Positions 22,901 through 34,900 of a stretch of 64,000 nucleotides of DNA are shown piece after piece. Under the pieces are notes generated by a model. It did not search any database. It had not been told where the DNA came from and worked only from the letters and a program-made list of their open reading frames with translations. This stretch comes from Dendrobium chrysotoxum (taxonomy: Eukaryota > Streptophyta > Magnoliopsida > Asparagales > Orchidaceae): contig CM034305.1 of NCBI GenBank assembly GCA_019925795.1, forward strand, positions 90,928,433 to 90,992,432. Reading direction: 5' to 3'. Each line of letters opens with the position of its first letter. The first letter of the stretch is position 1. The position numbers and the translations under genes are program-made.

Positions 22901-25900
22901 CAAACAACGAAATCAGAACACAGGTCTCTACACACCTTTACCAATTCCCAATTGTCCATGGCAAAGATGTCAGCATGGACTTCGTTCTTGGCCTGCCCAA
23001 GCCTTTCCGTAGGAATGATGCCATATATGTCATAGTTGACCGCTTCTCCAAGATGACACATTTCCTACCCTGTTCTAAAACATCCGATGCCTCCCTTATT
23101 GCCAAGCTGTATTTTAATGAGGTCGTCAGATTACATGGTTTACCCAAAACCATCATATCTGATAGGGATGTCAAATTCACGAGTTATTTTTTTTTTTTAA
23201 ATTCACGAGTTACTTCTGGAAGACTCTTTGGATAAAAATGGGCACCAAATTACAATTCTCCATAGCCTTTCATCCTCAGACAGATGGTCAAATTGAAGTG
23301 GTCAATAGGAGCCTAGGAAACTTGTTGAGGTCCTTAGTGGGTGAACACGTTAAAGACTGGAATTCCAAACTCCCCACGACTGAATTTGCTTACATCAATT
23401 CTGTGAATCGCACCACTGGTTTAAGTCTGCTGAAATTGTATATGGGTACAAACCTAAACAACCTTTAGATCTCATACCCATGTGTCCTAAGTATAGGATT
23501 TCTGAATCTGCATCTTCATTTGCATTGCATCTGCATGAATTGCATAAAGAAATTACACACCGAATTGAACATAGCAATGAAAATTATAAACTTCAAGCTG
23601 ATTTTAAACGAAGATTCAAGACATTCGAGATGAGTGATTTGGTAAGGTCTGGATTCGTCCGAAACAGTTTCCGAAAGGGGCCGTTAAGAAATTACATGCT
23701 AAAAGCGCAGAACCATTTAAAATAATCAAGAAAATCAATGATAATGCTTATGGGTGGATCTGCCAACAGATTTCAATATTAATCCTTCTTTTAACATTGA
23801 AGATTTAGTATCCTATGAGGGTCCAAAGTTTAACCCACCTAATCCACTACAAATTGAGCCTTGTGTGACCCCACCCTGTGAGAACCCAAGCCTTCCTCCA
23901 CTTCCAAATATTTCCAAAGACAGAACACTTGGTTAGAGCGCGAGGAACTTCAGCGGATTGATCCTGATACATTAGAAATCTATGAGAGCACCCGGGATGC
24001 GTACTCGACGGAGTCGAGCTCTTTTTCATCCTGGGAGAATGATGAGGACATCCGACCATGGAAAATTTATCAGAGAAGGGGCCGAAGATCTACGGCCATG
24101 ATTGGACCACTTTATTTTTTAGCTTTTAGTTGTATTTGATTTATTTATGTATCTTTTCCGTTTTTACCCTCACTGAGACATTTTTATCATTAAACATATC
24201 ATTATATTTTGTTATTTATAGGTCTCTCCTCCTCTTTGGAGAGGATGATGATTATAATGATTAAAATTTCCAGCATTTGTGTTCTTGGAGAGTTGTGAGA
24301 GCTCTTGTGAGAGTGGAAGTCCCTAGGTAAGGACAAAGTACTACCCATTAGCCGCAGGAAGCGTCCGGGCTCGTGGTCCATCTCCTCCACCAACTTTCTC
24401 TCCTTTCTCCAAACCGTCACCCCCATCCTCCCATTTTCTTTCTTGGCCGAAATTCCACACCCAAGCCTAGGCTGACTCCACCCTCCCATCTTCTCCCTTA
24501 GCCAAACTCAACACCCAAGCCCTAGGCCGACCCCACCCACTCGCTGGCCCCCTCATCCCTCCCTTTGGATTCAAGATTTCAAACCTAGCATTCAAACACT
24601 TTCCTAACTTAACTCCTTTTAAACTTGGAAGTCATTTAAATTCAAATTCAAGTGAATTTGAATTTGAAATTTATTTCCTAAATGAGAAAAGTTATTTTAG
24701 GAAGATTCCTCTATTCATGCTATTTTAAATTCAAATAGGGCTTGCCTTAAATTTCCTTTCCTCAATTAGCATCCTAAAATTGGCAACTCCTTAATTCCTC
24801 TAATTAATCCCACCTTCCCCTACCCATTGCCGCCCCTCTCCCTCTCTCCTCCATTATGATCCTTCCAATTTGAGTTATTTGAGGGCCATTCAAATTCAAA
24901 TCTCCCCCAATTCCTCCTCCACTTAAAGCAGCTATTAATTCCTACTTCAATCCCACTTAATTCTTGTCCTAATTGGCATGCCACCTAGACAAGAATTCAA
25001 TTCCAGGATTTTAATAATTGCTGGAATTAAAATTCAGAATTTTCTATTTGCTGCCTTTCCTTGTTCATCGCCCAAATAAGGAATTAAAAAGTGCCTAGGG
25101 CCGACCATAACCTCCTCCCTCTTCTCTACACTCAGGCTCCTTCGCTCGATGTTTTCACCTAAGAAGGAGAAGTGAATTCACCTCCCTTGGCCGGCCTCAT
25201 TCAAATCCTTTCGAACACTTTAATCTCTTGACGACTACAATGAGTGTTTGCTTCAAAGCGAACCCACAGACGATCATCGCCCGGATCCTGAAAAATGTTG
25301 GAGCGAAGTTCAGAAGCTTGAAGAAGGTGAACTCTCCACTGAACCTTTTTTTATCTTCTAACTCCTCCTCGATTGTTGCATCATTGAAATTATGAAAGCT
25401 TCTCTGCCTAGCCCTCTAATATGAGCATGTGTGAGGGATCTTAATAGTGACTATTCTAATTGTTAATCGAGGGATTTCCTTTGAAAACCCCATGTTACGC
25501 AAAGCTTGATTTGATTTAATTATTTTGTGCTCCTAACATTGTCTTGTAACCAATTGCCTAAGCTTAATCACTGCTTTATTGTTTTTAATCATTTGTTTAA
25601 GTCGTAGGAAGTTGAATAATTGATATTGCTCATTCATAAGCGTGTAATTTCAAAAGTTAATAGCGGTACATGTTCATGTAGTTCTACATCATCAGGTATC
25701 AGAGCATGGTTGCATTTAGATGCCTATTAGGATTTCTTTATTACATGTTTAGCATCTAAATCGCATCTTGCACACGCCAAAATTACTTGCTTGTGTTAGC
25801 ATATTATTTTCTTTCAGTTGGCATAATTCTGAGTCACCCTACAAATCAGCCCTCAAGAGCCAATCCAGGAAAGGACTGGCAGGACCAATCCAGAAGAGAC

Positions 25901-28900
25901 TTGATCTAACAATACCCCCTTCCCAAAGACCCAACTTGTCTGCAAGGCGAAAAAATGGCTCCCTACTCAATTTCTTCATCATCACAAACGGTGAGAATTT
26001 GAAGAGTTCGGTCCTCACACCTGTGCCCTGGTGTATACCTCTCCTCACATCTTAAACACAACCCCTTTGCCCTCTTCTCTTGTAGCTCTATTTTTATGAG
26101 TTTCTTGAAATTTTTCTTAGGTCTTCCTCCTGCAATTTTCTCTTTCGAAGTCTCCCTAAGAGTACCCGACGTCGGCTCCTTGGATGCCAAAAAGGTTGTG
26201 GTCATCCTGTACGAACCTCCTGAGTTGATACCTCTAGCCCCTCTCTCCAGGTGCCTCTGATCTTCCACTAACTGTCTCTCAAATCACGAGATCTCATCAC
26301 TCTAACTATCGCTCAATCTCTGGTTTGAGTCCTTTCATAAAGTTCCTCTCCAGTACAGTCTCCGGAAGCTAGTACAATCGGTTGGCTAGGTGCTCAAACT
26401 ACTCACTGCACTCCACCACTGTTCCCTCATGCGTTAGAACGAAGAACTGCTCATAAAAATCCTCTCCCCTGCTAGTTCGAAAACGTTGCAATAAGAAGTC
26501 TTTAAACTCCCTCCAGGTCCATATGGGTCACCCCGTATCTCTCCATTAGTACCATGCCAACTCTTTCCCCTCCAAGCATATCCTGACCGCCATCAGTCTC
26601 TCCTCCTTCGTTAATCTATTGACAATAAAGTACCTTTCCACCTTATATATCCACCCATGTACATCATCTCCATAAAAAATAGTCATCTTCAGCGTCCTCA
26701 CCCTCGGATCTCCTTCGTTCCCCCTGTTTCCTCCATAATTTTTTATTCCCCAAGGAGGTGGTTCCCCCAGGTGTCCCAATCATCCCTTCTACGCTCATAC
26801 CCAAACCTTTCATCAAATTTTCACCTTCTTCTTTCAAATTCAACACCCATTGGATCTTAATCAGCCCCTCTCCTTTCAAATTTAGCGCCCATTTGATCAT
26901 AATCAACCTCTCGCCTTTCAAATTTAGCAACCATTCGATCATAATTAGCCCCTTCCCTTTCAATTTCACCTCTCTCCCCTCAAATTCAGCACACTTCTTT
27001 TATGCTTGACCTCCTCACATCTCTCCCCATACCCTCTACTCAGCTCCTCCTTAGGAATAGGCTCTAGGAAATGCATTCTCTCTTCTCCCTCCAAAATCTT
27101 CACCTCCTGATCCTCCCTTCGCCTTATCAGATTAGGCTTTTCCCCACTTCCTTAGTTGCCGGTGGCTTCCCTCACCTCCGACGACACCGTTTTAAGTTGG
27201 CCCTCGAGCAAACTTCTTCAACATCTCTAAGATGGAAAATTTTCTATCAATCTTCTCGTGGATACATTTCCTAATTAATCCCCTCCAAATCAACCCTCAA
27301 ATCAGCCCCAAAATCTATCATATTCAATTAGGAAATATTTCCTAATTAATCACCTCCAAATCAGTCCCCAAATCAGCCACCAAATCTGTCTTCTTCAATT
27401 AAGAAATATTTCTTAATTAATCCCCTCCAAATTAGTCCCCAAGAGCCTGTCCAGAAAAGGACCGGTCCAAAAGGGACCCGATCTAACAGAAGTTTCGACT
27501 GATAATGAACCACAACATAAAAAACCTCAGCAAGCACCTAGTAGGAACGCCCCTGAGATAGATGTCATTTTGCGTTGTAAAAGTTAGTGGGTTATGCAAT
27601 TTAATGTAAGAATCTAACTCTTTTGAGTTTACATGTCACATGTATGTATTAGAATAAAATTAGTTCGGGCTTACTTATATTCGTTTATTTAATGTAAGAA
27701 TCTAACTCTTATATTTGTTCATGTGGATGTAAGTCAATAATCATCAAACCAACAATTCTATAGTTATTATTCTCACTCTGGTACTCTATTACAACACGTG
27801 TGCACTAGACACATAGGGCCAATCGCATGAAATTAATTTGGACCATCATAGAGCACTTAAAAAAGCGAATGCAAGGCTGATTTTCTATCGATTTATAGTT
27901 CGTACATAAATTTCATCCTCTTTCTAAATAACAGAAGTTGGAAGCTAGTCCACAATTAAAATGAAAGGAAGAATTTGACACTCACACATGTTTCGAAAGT
28001 ATCATAATAATTAATACGGTAATTTTTTTAACAGCCGTAGCATTTTTATTGATAGACATCAGTTTTAAATACCTGAGAAAATTGCATGTAATTTTATAAT
28101 TGCTAAGAAATACTATCTACTTACCAATATATTTCCATTCCCCAAGCTATTCAAGGGATGATTTAGGTCAGTACCACCCATAGAACCAACCAGAACAATC
28201 TGCTTCACCCCAGCAGCCTTAGCTGCATAAAAAAAATAATGAAAAGTGAATTATCCACATTACTTGGATAAAAACTAGAATCAAAATGACAAAACTTACC
28301 AGCGTCAATCTGATTTTTCTGACCAACCCAATCAACCTGAATTATAAAAGTTTAATGGAAATTAAAAAAAAAAAAAAGATTTCAACGAATAAATCACAAT
28401 TTGTGAGCTTACCTGTTCAGGATATGCTCCATCCTCAAAATAAAACTCTGGCCTCCCACCCTGGCTTGGGTCATACCCTGGCTTCATTTTTGGGACAGAA
28501 CTAGTAAGAATGATAAGAGCATCTATTCCTTGAACTGCAGGGACAATGCTTTGGGCATCCCTTATATCAGCAACAAAAACATCATCAGCTCCTCCAATTT
28601 TCTCTTTGCTCTCCTCTGTCCTCACCAAACCCCTGGCAATATAGTTTTCTGTTCTCTCCTTCAATTTCTTATAAACAATTTGACCTGAAATAAATAAGAT
28701 AACACGTTTTCATTTGATAATTTAAAGCTGACCAAACTGGTTGAGATAAGGCTGTTGCTGATGAAGATTATGAGGTAGAATTGATGGAGTCTAACACTCA
28801 CAATTCATGAAGAAAGCATTCACTCAAGTTGTTGCAACTCAGCTTATATAGCTTATGAATCGGAAAAAAAGGCTAAGATATGACACCCAGGGAGAATGAT

Positions 28901-31900
28901 CTCAACAGTGATGGACTATGGTTTCAAAGTTGGCTCACAAGATTGGCCATCCAAATATTTGCTGCCAACTAAGAAAAGCCCAGTCGCAAACCAAATTCAC
29001 ACTGGATATGCTCCCTGGATGAAAACTATGAGTGTATTTGAAAATCAACAATTAAAAAAAAAACAATCACATATTTATCAAAAATTATATGAATTTGAAT
29101 TGGTAAATGACCAATATTCTAAATAGATGAAATAATGTTGCTAAAGAACTAGTATGAGCTTCATTAAAGTCAATGGTTCACAAAAGTTAAATTTCAGGGT
29201 AAATTATAGACAGGTTCTTATCATATAAGGGCCATTCACGTAGGTCCACATTATTAAAAACTTCCATTTGGATTCCAACATAATAGTCTTTCACGAAAGT
29301 CATTCCATTAATGAAACACCAATTGATAGACAAATATCAATGCACTATGACCGATTCTCCTTGCAATTGCACTACTTAACCCACTAGATACACGTAAAGT
29401 CGAGCAGGCAAGCTCACACAATAAAGCAGGAGCACATCAACGTTCTCAAATTTGTGTGAACTCATGTGAATAGTGAGCACATAGATGAATGCTTTCACAG
29501 ATATGGATAAAACAACAATGTAGAATCATGGAGGTGTATTAAAATCAAAAAGATATTTTGACATTTAAATTAAGTCAACAAATGCATCATCGATAAGCAC
29601 ACTATTGATAATATATGCAAGCAGACCTTTCACTTTTTCTACACCTAAAAACCACCTTCTCTGCAACACTGCAACTTTCCACTACAAGTTGCTCTCTGGC
29701 CATAGATCGCCAACAGCACAATGAATCTCTTACATGCGATACCTACTGCTTCAGCAATTGTACAGAACTTGTTCCATTCTTCTGTTTATATACACTACTC
29801 TACTACATGTAATATAGTAATCTTCATCATTCAACACAACACAAATTTCAAAGTTCTCTATACTCTTCATTACCATTCTTTTAACTGTTGCTGTTGAAAT
29901 GAATCAGAAATTCTTTGTGGTATCAGAGCCATTAGCTTAGCAACAAGCTCTTTCTTTCTCTACATTCTTTCCTCTTCATGGATGATTCAGCTAATTCCCC
30001 CACCAATATTTACTCTTCTCAGAACCCGGACCTAACCAGAATGGTTGACACAACCATTCCTTTCTCCCTCAAATTTATTATGTCCAATCTCAAAAACATA
30101 GTGCACATTGAACTCAATAGCAACAACTATCCCATTTAACATCTCCAAATCCTCAAAATGTTCTCCACCAAGGGCTTCGAAGGCTTTCTAGATGGCTCGA
30201 CAAGTTATCCAACCAAACTCATTATTTCTACTACCATTGAACTCAATCTCAATCCCGAATACAATGCTTAGCAACACCATGATCAAAACCTAGCCACTGA
30301 CATCTATTCCATAATCTGCACTAACATTCTACCCTACATACTGAACCTCAACTCTTGCTTCGAAATATGGCTACCTCTTGAGAAATGCTTCCAACCCACG
30401 AACTAGTATCGAGTAAGTTAAAAAAAGAGCTCCATAATATCTCTGATTCAATATCTGCACAATATCAAATCTCTGGTTGACAACAATGTTGTCGCAAGTT
30501 TTCATATCAACTACAAAGATATCATACTTCATATTCTCAACGGCTTACTCCCCATATATCAAGCTTTCAAAACTGCTATGCAAACTAAACTTACTCCCAT
30601 TAGCCTTGATGATTTGTATTCCCTACTTAAGTGAAGAAATCAATATCAATATTGACAATTTGAAAGACTCACTTGCTATCAATAACTTCATCGCTCTTTC
30701 AGCCACTCAAGGTCGTAGTTTTCTCCCAAACAGAGGTCATCTCAAGTCCCCTTCGTTTTCCACTCAGCACAACATTTCCTCTCCTCACCGAGATGGTCAA
30801 ACCTCATCAACTGGTCGTCCCATCCACCAAATCTATGGCAAAGTCGGACAACAGTACTTAATTCTTGGCACAACTATGATTTACAATACAATGCCACCTC
30901 CACACTTGTTGTCACTGAATTCTTCACTCAGAAGCAACCTTGATGCAAGCAAAAATTAGGACAAACCCCTAATTTTTGCAAAATAAAACAAAGTCTTAGT
31001 AAAGAATAAAAAAGAAACTCAAAATACCCAAAATGACACTTTTTATAGAATACAGACTCTTACAAACTTTGACACTTACAAACATAAAAGAAAAACTCTT
31101 AAACTTGCATTCCTTGGATCGAGAAGAAGGATACAATGAGGTGGTCACTTGCGGATTAGAAGAAATAGGTTAGAAGCCGAGAAGAAGGGAGGAGAAGCTC
31201 GCAAGCTTTCCTAGAAGAGGAGAAGGAGAATGGAACAAGCTCGCAAGCTTTTCCAAGAAACCCGCAGGTTTACAATTTCCAAAAATCACATTATCACTCT
31301 ATTTTTAAACACACAAAACAACTTATATTTATAGGAGGAAAGAGGGCAGCCAAACAGCCACCAAAAACTCTTCAAATTCCTTATAAATGTTACCAAACAA
31401 CAACTTCCAATTCCCCAAACAGCAGCCCAAAAGTTCCAAACAGCAGCCCCAAAAATTCTGCACAGGAAACAGGACAGAAACAGCCACGAAATAGCCAGAA
31501 AACAGCCACGGATCAGCCCAGAAAACAGCCACGGAACAGCCCAGTGAGGGAACCAAAGAGGCACACAGGAAACCGAAGAAACAGGCACAGGAAACCAGCA
31601 AAACACATGGGAAACAGCAGCCATAAATGGGTACAGGAAACAAAGAGAAAAGCCCACAGCTAACCAGCCATAAAGGGCACGGAACAACCAGCTGGGAAGG
31701 AACCGAAGGGGCAGATCAGCAACCAAGGCAGCAGGCCACGGAACCAGCCAGCTGGGAAGGAACCGAAGGGCCAAACCAACAACCAAGGCAGCAGGCACAA
31801 GAAGCCCAGCCAACCATTTGGGAAACAGAAGCAAAACCACCAAAACTTTTAGAATTAATGAGCTAGGAAGTGAAATACTCCAACCATTAATGAGCTAACT

Positions 31901-34900
31901 TTAACTCAAACATAAATGAGCTTTCTCCAAGTAGAACTTTCATGCCAAGCTCCAATATACAAGCAACCAAGGCCCAACCTGAGAAACAGCAACCACCCAA
32001 AATTTTCATCTTGATTTGACCCCCCCCCCCCTTCCCCTTGCCTACATCAAACCTCCTAACCAAAAAATGGTGTCTCAACTTTGAAGCATCTACTCACTTG
32101 ACAGCTGACCTTAACAATATTTAGCAGTCCACTCCTTATTACACTGGACCAAGCACTATAACCTTTAGAAATGGAGCCTCCCTTCTTATCACTAATAGTG
32201 GCCAAGGACTACTGTCCACACCACTTTCTACTCATAAGCTTCTACTTCATAACCTTCTCCAGGTCCCCTACATTTCCTATAATCTTCTCTCCATAAACAA
32301 ACTAACCTCAAATAATTATTGCTCCATTTCTTTTGATGTGACGAGCTTTATAAATGATCTATCGATCAACCAGGTCCTTCATCGCAAATGCAGCCGTAAT
32401 GTCTCTATCTAGTGTCATTTTTCAATCATTTCATTTCGCCTACAACACTTTTGTCGTAGACTACTTATATCGCAGACTAGTACTTCCTCACTATGACATG
32501 CTCGAATAGGACATCCTTATCATTTCATCCTTGTGACTCTTGGCCAAACAACAAGAATTATCATGTATTTCTGCTTTTTACTTTCTTTGCACCTCTTGTA
32601 ATGGAGCAGAAAGCCAATAAGTTACCTTTTTAAAAAAAAAACAAAGATAAACATTGAAACCCTTAGAACTTATACATTCATGCGTCTAGGGACCCTCTGC
32701 AGTCCCCTCGCTCAATGACTTTAAATATCATGTATTTTTTATTGATGATTTCTCCATATATTATAGGTTGCTTTCTATGCATAATAAAGCCAATAATTCA
32801 CAAATATTTATGTGCTTCACTATAATGGCTAAAAAACTCTTAAATGCTCGCATTAAAACACTAAAATCCAATGGTGGTGGTGAATACACCTTTCATCACT
32901 TCCTAAAAGGTGTTACTCACCAACTAAGTTGTCCTTGTACCCCAACAAAATAGTATTGCCAAGCTCAAACATCTTCAACTCATTGAGACAACTTGTACTC
33001 ATCTTCATGCATCTAATCTCCCACTCCCCTTATGGATCAAAGCACTTCTCACTGCAAACTACATCATCAACAGATTACCCTCCAATTCCTCCAATATAAA
33101 ACCACCATACCAACTATTGTATAAAAAGTCTCCTACCTATGACCATCTAAAACCCTTTGGCCATCTTTGTTTCCCCTAGCTTTGGCCCCACACTCCAAAC
33201 AAACTCTCTCCCTACATTGAATGCATCTTTCTCGGTTACTCCTTCTATCGCAAAGTTTATCACTATTAAAACCTTCTATCTGGTAAGATAATCATCCCCC
33301 ATTATATCATTTTTCATGAACAAATCTATCTGTATCCAACAACTCTTCCACTCAAAAACAACTCCTAACTTTCTCCAAACTCGTATCCCCTAACATTCAT
33401 TTCATACTCTTTTTCCACCACCCCTTCAGCTCAATCCCCATCAATCCCACTCCCCCGCAACTATCTCAACTTCTTCCCCCAACCCCTCCACACACTATTT
33501 ATCTATCTCCTCTCAACATCTACTTAATACTATAGCTACACCTCTAACCTTTAGCCCCATGCTGTTTCCTGCTTCCCTATCCCCAATTAACATACATCCC
33601 CATGCAAACGCGCCTAGAAAAAAGTCATCTAAAACCCAAACAGTTTTTCACTCTTCATACCAATCTTCAATAAAAAATTACCCCCACCTATTACATCCCA
33701 TCCACCAAATCTCTTGAATGGCACAGTGCCATGCAAGGTACCTAGTCTCTAGTCCCGCCACCTCCACATCAACAAATTCTTGCTTGTCGCTAGACTTACA
33801 AAACTAAATTCAAGCCCAACAACACAATTGATTGTTATAAAGCTCATTTAGTTGCTCAGAGCTTCAAGCAAGAATATAGTATTGACTATGCTGAAACATT
33901 CAACATTGTGCCTAGAAGCTCGCCATTAGAATCCTTCTAGCCGCTGCCCTATACCATCAGTGGCATGTCCTTTCACTGGACGATCAAATACTTTTCTCCA
34001 CGACAAACTTGACGAGGCCGTTTACATGTCCCAATATCTCGGCTTTATAGATTCCCAACATCCAACACATGTTTGCAAACCCCACAAAACTATTTATTGC
34101 TTAAACCAAGCCCCAAGACAACATTTTTTTATCTTCTCCAACTTTCTTCTCTAACACAGTTCAAGTTCAGCAAATCAAATTCTTCCTTACTGCTTTACTC
34201 CAAAATTTACCTTTTCAACGCATGGTGATCTCACTCTTCATACATATTTGGACTTCGATTAGGCCTTCGACCCAACAACAACAACATCAAGCCTTTGCCC
34301 CGCCGCGTGGGCTCAACTACATGAATTCTTTTTCTCCATTGTCTTCTACTAATAGTCAATTCTCATTTAAATTAAATTAAAAAAATATATCATTTCTAAT
34401 ATTTTCAAGCCAAGTATTTTTAGGTCTACTTTCTTGACATAGGCCATGTGAAATCCCTTAAGTAAAAAAGAAACTAAACTCTTAAACATCGAGATGCCTT
34501 TTGGTGTAATGATCAAAATTTCATTAAGAAACTCCGCAGTTAAGCATGCTCATCCTAGAGAAATCCTGGGATGAGTGACCTCCTACGAAGCTACACCAAC
34601 ATGACAAAACCATGAGGTCCTTAGGCTAAAGTGGACAATATCTCGATAGTTAAGAGTTTGGGCTGTTAGAAATGGTATCAGAGCAATATACTAGCAGGAA
34701 GATGGGAACTAAGTGCCATATAAGACAAAGTGCTATGTCATGGGAGCCACCTCTTGAACATTATATAGGACAAAGTGCTATGCGGCAGGAGTTACCACTT
34801 GAACTTGTAGGGGTCACCTCTAGAATCATATCTTCCTGGTGGATGATTATGAGATAAATATAGTGAAGAGGATGTCAGTTAGTTAAGTGGGGGATATTGT

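Larger units (their letters stand above)
17441..25835 (+). mobile_element. CRM-clade Ty3/gypsy element in tandem arrangement
   Basis: The order is: 128 bp of pol 3' end (17441-17568), LTR (17569-19255), primer binding site, gag-pol, LTR (24040-25691), primer binding site and leader again (25692-25835). The leader of the second unit is cut at 25836, where a minus-strand gypsy derivative begins. The protein motifs are those of the CRM chromovirus clade (VRSFHGLATFYKRFI; MDFVLGLPK; DRFSKMTHFLPC). An LTR preceded by pol sequence on its left and followed by leader sequence on its right is what a multi-unit array made by unequal LTR recombination would leave. All ORFs are damaged. Confidence 0.85.

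Noticed and set aside
31286..31843. 185-codon minus-strand ORF with a hydrophobic, Trp/Phe-rich reading, possible membrane protein
   Set aside because: It lies wholly within a solo LTR with proven ends and is a product of AACAGCC-type repeats; no domain or start context.
34533..34600. 5S rRNA gene
   Set aside because: Only about the internal promoter half is similar, it is present twice inside LTRs of a TRIM element, and the 5' and 3' parts of 5S are absent.
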